From Enteractinococcus helveticum (GTDB taxonomy: Bacteria; Actinomycetota; Actinomycetes; Actinomycetales; Micrococcaceae): a stretch of 64,000 bases of DNA. The stretch's first letter is position 1. Each line of letters starts with the position of its first letter. Below the pieces are notes generated by a model, which made no database searches, had not been told where the DNA came from, and saw nothing but the letters and a program-made list of their open reading frames with translations. Shown here piece after piece: positions 16,753-26,380 of the stretch. The DNA lies in NCBI RefSeq assembly GCF_020742345.1, contig NZ_DYXC01000098.1, forward strand, positions 1 through 64,000, read 5' to 3'. The position numbers and the translations under genes are program-made.

Positions 16753-17928
16753 TTACCAGTTGCGGATCGAACGAACGGTCTCCGCGGCAGAGCTCAACAC
16801 CAGGTTTGTCGCCTGCTGCTGAGACAGTCTATCGCCGAACTTCGACTGCGTCTCAGCACGCTGTTGGGCCGCGGAGTTATCCGCGCGCAACATGTCTTCG
16901 ACCCACTGCAGCTCCTTGGCACACCCTAGATGATCGGCGATAGGTTCAAGGCGGTTTAACACCAGTTCCAGATGATCCGTCACCAACATCTCTGTGCCTG
17001 CCGTATCGATAATAGCGATGGTGTCCAGACCATAGCGGGCTGCGCGCCACTTATTTTCTTGTACATACCAAGGGGGCAAAATATCGACGTGTTCCAGTGC
17101 ATCGACGTCGCCGCCGACAACTTCGTGTACCAAACATTGGGTCAACGCGGTAATAGCTCCCACCTGCTGCAGAGTGGACACTCCATCGCACACCCGCTGT
17201 TCGATGGTGCCGTATCGGGGTACCGGCCGGACATCCCAACGAATCTCGCTGACGTCATCAATGACCCCGACGGTGGACAACTGCTCGACGACGTTTTCGT
17301 AGTCAGCCCAGTCATAGTACTGAAACGGCAACCCGCTGGTAGGTAACTGCTGGAACAGCAATGTACGCTGTGAAGCATAGCCGGTATCGTAACCAACCCA
17401 GTATGGACTAGAGGCACTCAGTGCCAGCATGTGTGGATAGTACTGAATAAGATAATTCAGCGCCGGCATTGCTTTGTTAATGTGGTCTAGCCCGATGTGC
17501 GCGTGTACCCCATAGATCAGCATTTGCTGGCCCCAGTACTGGGTGCGGTCCAACAGCTTCCGGTAACGATACCCGGAGGAGACTCGTTCCTGGAACGGGT
17601 TGGCAAAAGGGTGCGTGCCTTGTGAAAACAAGGTCAGATCGTCATCTGCGATCAAATCAAGAATATGTTGTCCCGCGGTGGCCAGCTGGTCTAGTCCGTC
17701 TCCGACCCTTTGACATACCCCGGTGACCAATTCCAATGTGTTGAGCATAAACTCGCCAACAATCTGAAATGGCGCATCCGAAGGGACATTCAGATTTGCC
17801 AAAATGTTATCGCTAACATTGCGTAACTCGCCGGTGGCACTATCGACAAGCCCAAGCTCCCATTCGATACCAACGGTCGACTGGGAAGACTTTGCAAATT
17901 CCAAACGCACCTTGAAGCCTTTCGTCAT
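16753..17928 (-). CDS. Carboxylate-amine ligase, glutamate-cysteine ligase family 2
   Basis: The 391-residue protein belongs to the GCS2/YbdK family of glutamate-cysteine ligases. VGIEWELGLVD near the start is the nucleotide/glutamate-binding strand, and YGVHAHIGLD, SASSPYWVGYDTGYASQR and WDVRPVPRYGTIEQRVCD are the expected active-site segments. Family members make gamma-glutamylcysteine; the actinobacterial relative EgtA feeds ergothioneine synthesis, but no other egt genes are in view. I start at ATG 17928, where KGFKVRLEFAKSSQ aligns with the family N-terminus. An in-frame ATG at 18024 would add 32 unconserved residues. Thiol type made is unknown. Confidence 0.85.
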   Translation of the reverse strand: MTKGFKVRLEFAKSSQSTVGIEWELGLVDSATGELRNVSDNILANLNVPSDAPFQIVGEFMLNTLELVTGVCQRVGDGLDQLATAGQHILDLIADDDLTLFSQGTHPFANPFQERVSSGYRYRKLLDRTQYWGQQMLIYGVHAHIGLDHINKAMPALNYLIQYYPHMLALSASSPYWVGYDTGYASQRTLLFQQLPTSGLPFQYYDWADYENVVEQLSTVGVIDDVSEIRWDVRPVPRYGTIEQRVCDGVSTLQQVGAITALTQCLVHEVVGGDVDALEHVDILPPWYVQENKWRAARYGLDTIAIIDTAGTEMLVTDHLELVLNRLEPIADHLGCAKELQWVEDMLRADNSAAQQRAETQSKFGDRLSQQQATNLVLSSAAETVRSIRNW

Positions 17929-18024
17929 GATCTTTTCGTCAATAGTACCGGGCACCAGAGTGCGGCAAAGCTGTCGGATGTCGTGAGTCAGCCCCATATT
18001 TCCCAATGGCTGTCCAAGTCTCAT

Positions 18025-18339
18025 ATCTGAAACAGCAAAAATGGTCTACTTCGGCTTCGGTAAGATCTGCGCACGCGTAATATTGCAGCAGAAAATTTGT
18101 CGTGCATCGTCGGACAACAACCAACATTACCCAATTGTGTCGAGCGTTAGATCACACTTGAATGAGATCGCCAGCATGAATAACAGTCAATAACTTCCAC
18201 TCAATCAAAGATATCTCATTGATTCCGAGTACTTTATTGGATTCCGGTGCCTCTTGTAGAGCTGCGCTTTTGAGTGTGACCTGAATAACAGCATCTCACC
18301 TTGCGCTAATTGACGCAGGCTGCCTAAACTGATCAATTG
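18025..18339. other. Intergenic region between divergent ligase and iron-transport genes
   Basis: About 315 AT-richer bases with no open frame worth calling. The right end approaches the iron box at 18340-18358. A partial second match (AGGCTGCCTAA, 18317-18327) is one base too short for a DtxR/IdeR site. Confidence 0.5.
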
Positions 18340-18358
18340 TTAGCTTAGGCGTGCCTAA
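18340..18358 (+). promoter_or_regulatory. DtxR/IdeR-type iron box
   Basis: The 19-mer TTAGCTTAGGCGTGCCTAA matches the DtxR/IdeR consensus TTAGGTTAGGCTAACCTAA at 15 of 19 positions and contains the dyad CTTAGGC/GCCTAAG. It lies 52 bases before the start of the siderophore-binding lipoprotein gene, so iron-loaded repressor would block the transporter operon. Confidence 0.82.
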
Positions 18359-18410
18359 GTGCACAAGAGTGCTAATCTGTTATTTTACTCTGTCATTTTG
18401 GAGACTGAAC

Positions 18411-19421
18411 GTGAAAAATTTTGGACTGACACGTTATCGTGTAGCCGCCCTGCTTGCGGTTGGTGCCCTCGGGCTATCCGCTTGCGGGACCGCAAATTCA
18501 GACGATACTGCGGAAGCTGAAAGCAATGGTGGCGACGCTGCAACTGTTGAAGTAACCGATATGGCCGGTACCACCCATACTGTTCCAACAGAACCGGAGT
18601 CGGTTATTGCTACTGATAACCGGGTATTCCGCACCCTTGCCGAGTGGGATATTGATCTGTCTGCTGCACCAGTTGACCTGATGGCTGATGACCTACCAGT
18701 GTTAGAGAAATACACTCAGAATGAAGACATTCTCAACCTCGGAAACCACCGTGAACCAGACATGGAATTGGTCACCGCGGCTCAGCCTGACCTGGTGATC
18801 AACGGCCAGCGCTTCAGCCAGCACGCCGAAGCCATCGCTGAAGCCAGCGATGAGGGTGTCCCAATTGTCGACACCAACATCGACACTGAATCTGGTGCTA
18901 TCGACCAAGAGTTCCGCGATCAAATCACTCTGCTCGGCGAAGTTTTCGGACACCAGGATGACGCCGAAACCCTGATCGCTGATTTCGACGAGGCGCTCGA
19001 CCGTGCCAAAGAAGCATATGATTCTGAGGTCTCAGTAACCGGACTGGTCACCTCCGGTGGCGATATCAACTACGCCGCTCCAACCACCGGTCGCGCAATC
19101 GGCCCACTCTATGACATTCTTGACATGACCCCGGCGCTTGAAGATGAAGGTTCAAGCGACCACCAGGGTGATGACATCTCGGTTGAAGCCATCGCCTCGG
19201 CTAACCCAGAATTCTTGATTGTTATGGACCGCGACGCTGCCGTCGGTGACGGCACCTCCGCTGGTGCCAAAGAACTCATTGAAGAATCTGAAGCACTGCA
19301 GGATGTACCTGCGGTAGCAAACGATAATATCTACTACATGCCAGCTGATTTCTATGTAGCTGAGGACATTCAGAACTACACCACTGTCCTCAACGAACTG
19401 GCTGATATGTGGTCGGAATAA
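18411..19421 (+). CDS. Iron-siderophore ABC transporter, substrate-binding lipoprotein
   Basis: The 336-residue protein starts at GTG 18411 behind TTTTGGAGA. Its signal peptide ends in LSAC with Cys25 as lipidation site. The body is a FepB/FecB-type class III binding fold: DMAGTTHTVPTEPESVIATD, a long linking helix, NLGNHREPDMELVTAAQPDLVI and the closing YYMPADFYVAEDIQNY. It captures ferric siderophores (or haem) outside the membrane for the two permeases and the ATPase encoded next. Two in-frame codons further upstream are rejected because they would precede the signal peptide. The IdeR-like box just upstream points to iron repression. Confidence 0.9.
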   Translation: MKNFGLTRYRVAALLAVGALGLSACGTANSDDTAEAESNGGDAATVEVTDMAGTTHTVPTEPESVIATDNRVFRTLAEWDIDLSAAPVDLMADDLPVLEKYTQNEDILNLGNHREPDMELVTAAQPDLVINGQRFSQHAEAIAEASDEGVPIVDTNIDTESGAIDQEFRDQITLLGEVFGHQDDAETLIADFDEALDRAKEAYDSEVSVTGLVTSGGDINYAAPTTGRAIGPLYDILDMTPALEDEGSSDHQGDDISVEAIASANPEFLIVMDRDAAVGDGTSAGAKELIEESEALQDVPAVANDNIYYMPADFYVAEDIQNYTTVLNELADMWSE

Positions 19422-19439
19422 TATAAAAGGCTCTGCTGC

Positions 19440-20453
19440 GTGACGAAAATTTCCCAAACTCGCCCCACCGGGCTCGTGCCATCGATCGACGTATCGAAAA
19501 AACCAGGAATCTGGTCACGCACATGGCCGTTGCTGATCGGGCTGATGGTTACCATCAGCCTGGTCATAGCATCATTATTTATCGGGGTTTATGATCTGAA
19601 CTCCGAGGGCGGACGCGAGATGTTCTTTATCACTCGCGTCCCCCGCACCCTTGCCCTGATACTCTCCGGGGCATCCATGGCGGTCGTCGGACTGATTATG
19701 CAGTTAATGACCCAAAACCGGTTCGTGGAACCCTCCACCACCGGGACCATTGAATGGGCCGGACTCGGCCTCATCCTGGCCTATATCTTCGTTCCGCAGC
19801 CCTCGCTGTTGCTGCGTATGGTCATCGCGATAGTTTTTGCCCTGGTCGGGACCTTAATCTTCTTCGCTTTCTTACAGCGCGTGGCCCTGAAATCCTCGCT
19901 GGTTGTACCAATCGTGGGGCTCATGTTAGGCGCAGTCGTCGGGTCGGTATCAACATTTGTTGCCCTACAGACCGATATGCTGCAAAATCTCGGCATCTGG
20001 TTTGCTGGTTCCTTTACCGGAGTCACCCGAGGACGATATGAGCTGCTATGGATCGTGGCGATCACCACGATCATCGTTTACTTTATTGCCGATCGATTCA
20101 CCGTTGCCGGACTGGGCGAGGAAATCGCCACCTCGGTTGGATTGAACTATCGCACAGTGATGATCGTGGGTATTTCGATCATCGCCGTGACCACCGGCGT
20201 TGTCTCAGTGGTTGTGGGCTCACTGCCATTTTTAGGATTAGTCGTTCCCAACATCGTGTCAATGTTTCGAGGCGATAACTTACGCACAAACCTGCCCTGG
20301 GTCGTGATGGTGGGCATCGTGGTGATTACGCTGACCGACATCATCGGCCGAACGATCATTATGCCTTTTGAAGTTCCTGTGTCGATGATTCTGGGAGTAC
20401 TCGGTGCTACCGTATTCGTCTTCCTCATCGTTAGAAGGGGGCGTCGTGGCTAG
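19440..20453 (+). CDS. Iron-siderophore ABC transporter permease (FecCD family), first
   Basis: This 337-residue protein is an FecCD-type permease with about nine to ten membrane helices. RVPRTLALILSGASMAVVGLIMQLMTQN is the conserved second-helix region of the family, and GSLPFLGLVVPNIVSMFRG is the coupling-helix region that contacts the ATPase. It starts at a GTG 18 bases after the lipoprotein gene and overlaps the second permease by eight bases. In catechol or enterobactin-type systems this gene position corresponds to FepD. The specific siderophore is unknown. Confidence 0.92.
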   Translation: MTKISQTRPTGLVPSIDVSKKPGIWSRTWPLLIGLMVTISLVIASLFIGVYDLNSEGGREMFFITRVPRTLALILSGASMAVVGLIMQLMTQNRFVEPSTTGTIEWAGLGLILAYIFVPQPSLLLRMVIAIVFALVGTLIFFAFLQRVALKSSLVVPIVGLMLGAVVGSVSTFVALQTDMLQNLGIWFAGSFTGVTRGRYELLWIVAITTIIVYFIADRFTVAGLGEEIATSVGLNYRTVMIVGISIIAVTTGVVSVVVGSLPFLGLVVPNIVSMFRGDNLRTNLPWVVMVGIVVITLTDIIGRTIIMPFEVPVSMILGVLGATVFVFLIVRRGRRG

Positions 20454-21471
20454 CACAACCGCTATAACTGTTGATCGCACTTCAAATTTTGTCAATACCA
20501 AACACCACCGCCGGTGGCTGTTTTCACTCATCGGCTTGATTATTGCCGCCATTGGGTTGACGATCGCCACAATCGTTTACGGAAACCCCATGCCATTTGG
20601 CAGTACAGGATTCTGGAAGATCGCCGAATCCCGTGTGGTCTCGGTTGTGGTTATTGCAGTGGTCGCGCTAGCCCATTCATTTGCTACCGTCGCATTCCAC
20701 ACCGTCACGGCAAACCGGATTGTCACCCCTTCGATCCTTGGATTCGAGGCACTGTATGGCCTGATCAATACGGCCGCAGTGTTCTTTTTCGGTGCCGTCG
20801 GTGCAACCCTGACCCGCGGGATTGTCTCCTACTTCTTCCAGGTCGTAGTTATGGTCGCCTTTGCCACGTTGCTTTACACCTGGCTGCTGGGATCAAAATT
20901 CACTAACGTACACACCATGCTGCTGGTCGGGGTGGTGATGGGAGCTGGACTGGCATCGCTGACCACATTCATGCAGCGTATGCTTGACCCCAACGAATTC
21001 GACATCCTCACCGCCCGACTGATGGGCAACATTTCCAATGCCAGCACCGAATACTTACCGTATGCGGTGCCAGTCGTTGGGATTGTGGCTATTTGGTTGG
21101 GACTGAATTCTCGGCGTCTGGATGCACTGTCTTTGGGCTCGGCCGTCTCAACCAACCTGGGTTTGACGCACCGCAGAGAGTTGGTCAAAGTACTCATCGC
21201 GGTGTCCATTCTTATGGCCATGACCACCTCGCTGGTCGGCCCCATGACCTTCCTGGGCTTCTTGGTCGCAACGATGGCCTATTCGATCGCTGACACCTAC
21301 AGCCATAAAGCAGTGTTTCCGCTGGCGTTTCTGCTCGGGTATGTTCTGCTGACTGGCGCATATTTTGTCTTGCGGCACATTTTTTACGCCCAGGGTGCGG
21401 TTACCATCATCGTTGAGTTGATCGGTGGGCTAGTATTTCTTATCGTCATCATGCGGAAGGGGCGGCTATGA
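20446..21471 (+). CDS. Iron-siderophore ABC transporter permease (FecCD family), second
   Basis: The second permease of the importer, 341 residues from GTG 20446, behind AGAAGGGGG. A longer open frame upstream is ignored because this start has the ribosome-binding site. TVTANRIVTPSILGFEALYGLINT and the late VGPMTFLGFLVATMAYSI region match the FepG/FecD half of the pair. It probably forms a heterodimer with the preceding permease. Its stop overlaps the ATPase start (ATGA). Confidence 0.9.
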   Translation: MASTTAITVDRTSNFVNTKHHRRWLFSLIGLIIAAIGLTIATIVYGNPMPFGSTGFWKIAESRVVSVVVIAVVALAHSFATVAFHTVTANRIVTPSILGFEALYGLINTAAVFFFGAVGATLTRGIVSYFFQVVVMVAFATLLYTWLLGSKFTNVHTMLLVGVVMGAGLASLTTFMQRMLDPNEFDILTARLMGNISNASTEYLPYAVPVVGIVAIWLGLNSRRLDALSLGSAVSTNLGLTHRRELVKVLIAVSILMAMTTSLVGPMTFLGFLVATMAYSIADTYSHKAVFPLAFLLGYVLLTGAYFVLRHIFYAQGAVTIIVELIGGLVFLIVIMRKGRL

Positions 21472-22223
21472 TTACCCTGGAAAACGTTACAAAAACCTAT
21501 GGAACCGAAACCACCATCGGACCTATCAGCGTGGAGATCCCGTCCGGGGGCATTACCTCGTTGGTCGGCCCCAACGGTGCAGGAAAATCCACGGTATTGA
21601 CGATGATGGGTCGCCTCCTGAACCCGGATACTGGACGCATCACCGTTGGTGGGTTGGATGTGGCCAAAGCCAGATCCAACGACGTCGCCAAGAAACTGGC
21701 TATTCTGCGTCAGGAAAACCACTTCGTCACTCGACTCACCGTCCGTCAGCTAATCGGTTTTGGCCGCTACCCGCATTCGCGTGGACGTCTCACAGTCGAA
21801 GACGAGCGCCACATCAATGAGGCCCTAGATTTCTTAAACCTTGGGGCGCTGCAGGACAGATATTTAGATGAACTCTCCGGCGGACAGCGACAGCGGGCTT
21901 ATGTTGCGATGGTGCTGGCACAAGACACTGAATATGTGTTCTTAGACGAACCGCTAAATAACCTGGATATGAGCCACTCGGTACAGATGATGCGCCAGTT
22001 GCGTGCCGCAGCCGATGAGCTGGGTCGCACCGTGATCGTCGTGATGCACGACATTAACTTCGCGTCCCGGTACTCAGACAATATCTTGGCCATGAATGAC
22101 GGCCAGGTCACGCATTTCGACACGTGTGCAGACACCATGAAGTCCTCGGTTCTGACCGAAATTTTCGGCACCTCGGTGCGTATTATCGACGACGTCGATG
22201 GACCACTTGCCGTCTACTTCTAA
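21468..22223 (+). CDS. Iron-siderophore ABC transporter ATP-binding protein
   Basis: The 251-residue ATPase completes the importer. Walker A is GPNGAGKST (about 36-44), the signature is ELSGGQRQRAYVAMVLAQ, Walker B YVFLDEPLNNLD, and the switch His sits in VVMHDINFASRYSDN. The phrase LTVRQLIGFGRYPHSRGRLT is typical of FepC/FecE-like ATPases. The four genes from 18411 to 22223 overlap or nearly touch and form one operon behind the iron box. Confidence 0.93.
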   Translation: MITLENVTKTYGTETTIGPISVEIPSGGITSLVGPNGAGKSTVLTMMGRLLNPDTGRITVGGLDVAKARSNDVAKKLAILRQENHFVTRLTVRQLIGFGRYPHSRGRLTVEDERHINEALDFLNLGALQDRYLDELSGGQRQRAYVAMVLAQDTEYVFLDEPLNNLDMSHSVQMMRQLRAAADELGRTVIVVMHDINFASRYSDNILAMNDGQVTHFDTCADTMKSSVLTEIFGTSVRIIDDVDGPLAVYF

Positions 22224-22261
22224 TCGCGCGTGACGTCATGGCATCAGTAACACTTCTTTGC

Positions 22262-23188
22262 CTACGGGACGATCATCACGGTTCCGCGCGCATGCGATAG
22301 TGTGGTTCGAGAAACCGACCCCAGCAAAAGACTGGCGAAGCCGCCATGACCACGCGTGCCCAGTACGGTCAGCTGGGCGCGTTGTGTGCAATCGATCATG
22401 GCCTCGGCCGGCAGTTTCCGCTCGACCACCGGTGATATCTCGACCCCGGGAACCTCGTGTTGCAAGACCTGCACTTCGGCCATCAACGAGCTCATCATGT
22501 CCTCGTGAATCTGTTGTTCCATTTTCTCGTTGGACGCCAAATACCAGACGGTCGAGGTGCCTGTGAAATGGGGTTGAGCCTGGATCAGTTCCAGCGTGAC
22601 GCCCAGCCGCTTGGCCTCCTGGGCGGCCACCAGTGCTGCATTACGAGCGAGGTCGGAACCATCTACCCCCACCGCAACCGGCCGGGTATCCGGAGTGGTT
22701 GCGATGCCCTTGGTTTCTGCTTCATCACCGGAGTCTGCACTGTAGACGATCACGGTGGGGCAATGTGCGTGAGCGGGCAAGGCTGAAGCAACCGAACCCA
22801 GTACACTACCCCAGAATTTGCCCAGGCCACGGCGACCCACCACAATGAGTTGGGCATCGGCAGATAATTTGACCAACCAATCGGTTGCATCCCCGATCAG
22901 TGCTCGATAAGAGACCTCACCCGGGTAACGCTGCTCTGCTAGCAGTTTCTCAGCCTCAGCGAGTTTGTCTTCGGCCAGCCGGCGAGCCGGATCTTCGACC
23001 TGGGCGCCGGACATGCTGCGAATGTAATCGCTATATGGAAACACAAATGCTGAGGCGACCGTCAACGGTGCATTGCGCAAGGCAGCTGTTTGAGCAGCCC
23101 AGTACAGTGCATCAATGGCATGGGGTGAACCGTCGAATCCAACGACGACGCCCGGGTTCTTGTGCTCAGATGATGATGGGATGCTCAT
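22262..23188 (-). CDS. Universal stress protein, tandem UspA domains
   Basis: The 308-residue protein carries two UspA domains. Each starts with a beta-strand and ATP-binding Asp (PGVVVGFDGSPHAIDA and RPVAVGVDGSDLARNA) and ends with the GxxGxG-type nucleotide loop (VVGRRGLGKFWGSVLGSVA and VLGTRGHGGFASLLLGSVSR). Tandem ATP-binding Usps are typical of actinobacteria, where they are linked to dormancy and stress survival. The ATG at 23188 follows GGAGG at a good distance; a longer frame adds 26 unconserved residues. It is convergent with the iron importer and lies 86 bases downstream of the methyltransferase gene stop. Confidence 0.9.
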   Translation of the reverse strand: MSIPSSSEHKNPGVVVGFDGSPHAIDALYWAAQTAALRNAPLTVASAFVFPYSDYIRSMSGAQVEDPARRLAEDKLAEAEKLLAEQRYPGEVSYRALIGDATDWLVKLSADAQLIVVGRRGLGKFWGSVLGSVASALPAHAHCPTVIVYSADSGDEAETKGIATTPDTRPVAVGVDGSDLARNAALVAAQEAKRLGVTLELIQAQPHFTGTSTVWYLASNEKMEQQIHEDMMSSLMAEVQVLQHEVPGVEISPVVERKLPAEAMIDCTQRAQLTVLGTRGHGGFASLLLGSVSRTTLSHARGTVMIVP

Positions 23189-23274
23189 GCCGAAGACCTC
23201 CATGACTAGGATCGTGATTGCTTCCATGGTAGACCACGGCGTCATACCACGCATCACAACGACCATGGGGTGCG

Positions 23275-24567
23275 TTAGATTGGTTGGACAACCATTGCAT
23301 ATCGGGCATCGCCGACACGTGTCAGCACCAGGGTCAGGTGTTCACCGGATGCCGGTTTTTTGGTATTGCGTCCCTGCATCAGTGTGCGTCGCAACTCTTC
23401 CGGTGAGACATCGACGCCACGCTTTTTAATATCGAGCCGAGTGACATTGTGTTCTTTGACGTACCCACGCAATGTCTTGATCTTATAGGGCAGCACTTCG
23501 ATGATCCGATAGCCGGTGGCAAACGGCGTCTCCTGATACACATCAGAACAGAAATAGGCGATGTGCTCATCGAGTTGCCGTCCGGCGGCAGCATTGGTTG
23601 GATCGTCGTTCATAAAGCGTTCCACCATCAGGTCGGTGACCAGTCCGGAACGAATTACTGCGCCGTTGGGTTCATAGAGATACCCGGTGGCGCCGGCGAT
23701 TCCAGTAACCGGAACCTGTGGGGAGCTACCAAAATTGGTTGACGACGTGAGCTCTGCGGCACCGGAGGCGTCAATGACCAGTGCTGCCCGGCGAATATCG
23801 GAACGTTGGGCCAGGTTGAACCACAACACGGCTTCGACCACGCTGCCGTGTAAGGAAACCCACTGGGCTTCAGCAGTGTCAGGAATGACGTTGTGCGCCA
23901 GAGCCGGACCGAGTTTAACCCCCAACGGGTAGCCGGCGTCGGCCAGTTCCTCAACGAAGGACAGGGGAGGGGAGAACGCCTCGGGATCAAAAATCCGCAC
24001 GGTGCCCGACGAGAGGGTCTCACGACGTGCCGGATCCAGCCAGTAACCGCGAGCGGTTCCTTCGGCGGCGGGGTGGTCGGTAACCCATTGCATCGCATCA
24101 GCAACTTCGACACTGGCATGTGGGAACGGCATGAGGTTGATCGTGGTTGCTGCGGCGGTGGTCTCATCAATTTCGACGGCGGTTACGGCAATGTCCAATC
24201 CGGCGATGGCCAGCGAATCTGCTCCCAGCCCCGAACCCAGGTCGATAACCTCATCGACTCCGGCACGAGCAAAACGCCGTGCATGATGTGCGGCAACTTG
24301 TAACGAGGTGGCCTGTTGTAGACCGGCGTCGGTAAAGAGCATCTGTTCAACGAAGGGCCCAAATTTTGCGGCAGCTTGAGTCCGTAATTTCAGTTGTGTC
24401 AACACTGAATTCACGATGGGTGGCGCATAACCCTGGCCACGAAGTCGTTCAGCAAGCGCGAGCGTATCAGCGCTGGCATACTCACCGCTGCGCCATAACT
24501 CGTTGAGTAGCTTAAACCCCTTCGGGGTCAGGACGCCGGCAAGTTCAGAAGCAGTTGAATCAGACAC
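23275..24567 (-). CDS. Class I SAM-dependent methyltransferase with THUMP-like C-terminus
   Basis: The 430-residue protein has a Rossmann methyltransferase core with motif I VIDLGSGLGADSLAIA and the acidic strand TAVEIDETTAA that binds the S-adenosylmethionine ribose. The WLDPARR segment (about 160) stands where N-methyltransferases have an active-site loop. The C-terminal part (GVDVSPEELRRTL, LTLVLTRVGDARYAMV) corresponds to the THUMP-like domain found in actinobacterial paralogues. The substrate is probably RNA, but this is unproven. The gene is upstream of usp and downstream of the MFS gene; gaps suggest separate transcription. Confidence 0.82.
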   Translation of the reverse strand: MSDSTASELAGVLTPKGFKLLNELWRSGEYASADTLALAERLRGQGYAPPIVNSVLTQLKLRTQAAAKFGPFVEQMLFTDAGLQQATSLQVAAHHARRFARAGVDEVIDLGSGLGADSLAIAGLDIAVTAVEIDETTAAATTINLMPFPHASVEVADAMQWVTDHPAAEGTARGYWLDPARRETLSSGTVRIFDPEAFSPPLSFVEELADAGYPLGVKLGPALAHNVIPDTAEAQWVSLHGSVVEAVLWFNLAQRSDIRRAALVIDASGAAELTSSTNFGSSPQVPVTGIAGATGYLYEPNGAVIRSGLVTDLMVERFMNDDPTNAAAGRQLDEHIAYFCSDVYQETPFATGYRIIEVLPYKIKTLRGYVKEHNVTRLDIKKRGVDVSPEELRRTLMQGRNTKKPASGEHLTLVLTRVGDARYAMVVQPI

Positions 24568-24588
24568 AACCTCCAGCGTACCCGGTTC

Positions 24589-25850
24589 TTAGCGGCCGGG
24601 TGTATCCACGAAGTGGCGCCGTCGGGCGATGATCTTGGCCAATAGTGCACCCGGACGACGCTGGGCTAACGGCAAGACCCGATAGCCCGCGCTCAAGGCC
24701 ACAAACGCTAACAGCGCTGCGATCAGACTGGCCCAAAATGGTCCCGGTGCGCCCCAGAGGGCAAGACACGGGGCAGAAACCAGCGGGAAGATCGCGCCAC
24801 CAAAGAATCGAAATGCAGAAAACGCTGACGACGAAATATGCCGTGGCAGCTCCGTGGCGTTCAGGGCCCCTTCGGTAAAGATCGTATTGGCTGCGCCTTG
24901 GACGCCACCTAAGAAAATGATGCCGATGATGACGACCGTCAAATTGTGTGTATTCAGTGCCAGAACCACAAAGCCCACGGCTATCATCGTCAGGGTGATC
25001 AGGATAGCGGGGAGCATACCGAGGTATTTGATCATCGGTGCCGGCAGGGTCAACGAAAAGATCGCCAGTGCGGTACCCCAGCCGAAGAATACGGCGCCCA
25101 GCATCAACGACGAGTGCCCGACCCCGGATGCTTGCGCGGCAGTGGCCACGGCGTGCGGGGCATAGGCCAGTAGACATATGATCGTAAAGTTGCCCATGAA
25201 CGAGGCGGTTGACCACAACAACAGTGGCTTCATACTCAGGGCTCGCAAGCCTGCTGTCACCGGGGCCGCGGAGGTTTTTGGTAGCGGCTTGACGAATACC
25301 AGGACGGTGGTGGCCGCGATCGTCATCAGCACTGCGGTGCCCAGAAATGGGGCACGCCAGGAAATGGTCCCCAGTGTGCCCCTACCAGTGGGCCAAGCGC
25401 CATCCCGAACCCAACGGCTGCCTCATATAAAATGATCGCCGGGGCAGACCCGCCGGACGATGCGCCAACAATTCCGGCCAGTGCCATCGTGACGAATAAG
25501 GCGTTGCCGAACCCCCAGCCAGCACGCAGTCCGATGACCTGCCCGATGGTGTCAGAGAGTCCGGCCATGCTGGCAAAGACCACGATGATGATTAACCCGG
25601 TGACCAGGGTGGTTCGAATACCGAGGCGTGCCGAGATCGCTGCGGCAAAGAACATCGTGCAGGCGGTGACAAATAAATAGGAGGTGAACAGCAGCATGGA
25701 TTCCAGGGCTGTGGCGTCCAGGGAATCAGCAATTGTCGGCAGAATCGGAGACACCAACCCAATGCCGACAAACGAGACGGCTGTTGCAAAGGTGATAGCC
25801 CAGACGCTGGCGGGCTGGTGGATCAAGCGGCCAGTGGTCGCACTGGACAT
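24589..25850 (-). pseudogene. MFS efflux transporter interrupted by a frameshift
   Basis: Two adjacent frames encode the two halves of one major facilitator protein. The first (ATG 25850 down to 25326) gives six helices with VGIGLVSPILPTIADSL, GLRAGWGFGNALFVTMALAGI and GSAPAIILYEAAVGFGMALGPLVGA. The second (to 24589) continues LGTISWRAPFLGTAVLMTI, the expected next segment, and the remaining six helices. The break lies at about 25373-25378, where one base is missing relative to a continuous frame. Restored, the protein would be about 420 residues. It is either a true pseudogene or a sequencing or assembly error. It lies directly downstream of the MarR gene, an arrangement typical of a drug-responsive efflux pair. 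Confidence 0.85.
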
Positions 25851-25873
25851 GACTAATCAGCTGCTTTCGACAA

Positions 25874-26374
25874 TTAGGCGTTCCCTGTCAGATCATTGGC
25901 CAAGGTCTCTAGTAACTCCACGGCATGCTCAATGACGGCATAGTCGGCTGCGGAGAAGTTTTCTAGCATCGGTTGCAGGACCGTGGCTACCTGGCTGCGA
26001 TACTCATCCAACATGTGCTGCCCCTGATCGGTGAGCTCGACCAGTTGGGCTCGCGCATCGGCTGGATCGGGTGCACGTACGACCAAGCCGCCATCCGCCA
26101 ACCGGTTAACCGCAGAAGTCATCGCCGGCTGCGAAATGGATTCATAACTTGCCATGTGTGAGATCCGCTGTGGTCCGTGGCGTTCGATATAGCCCAGCGC
26201 TCGCATTGAGACCGCAGAAATTTCAATGTTGGCTACCTGGGTGACAACTCGGGCAAAACGTGACGAGGCTGAGACGATTTGATTAGCCAGCGGCCGCTGA
26301 TCGGCTGAGGTGCCCTGCTGTTGTTCGGTGTGATGATTTGCGTCAGGCTGGTCCGCGTCATCAGAAGAATGCAT
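25874..26374 (-). CDS. MarR-family transcriptional regulator
   Basis: The 166-residue product (from ATG 26374) is a winged helix-turn-helix regulator: ISAVSMRALGYIERHG, then ISHMASYESISQPAMTSAVNRLADGGLVVRA as recognition helix and wing start, DPADARAQLVELTDQGQHML as the wing. The N-terminal 35 residues are polar and unconserved. It ends 23 bases before the MFS gene and should control it. The start codon sits six bases after a TATAAT box, so the mRNA is probably leaderless. An upstream in-frame ATG at 26410 would lie inside the promoter and is rejected. A palindrome covering the promoter suggests self-repression. Confidence 0.9.
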   Translation of the reverse strand: MHSSDDADQPDANHHTEQQQGTSADQRPLANQIVSASSRFARVVTQVANIEISAVSMRALGYIERHGPQRISHMASYESISQPAMTSAVNRLADGGLVVRAPDPADARAQLVELTDQGQHMLDEYRSQVATVLQPMLENFSAADYAVIEHAVELLETLANDLTGNA

Positions 26375-26380
26375 AAATAG

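Noticed and set aside
18317..18327. Possible second iron box (AGGCTGCCTAA)
   Set aside because: One base shorter than the DtxR/IdeR core, so half-site spacing is wrong.
22231..22238. Palindrome TGACGTCA after the iron importer
   Set aside because: Only 8 bases, located just after the operon end, with no evidence for a function.
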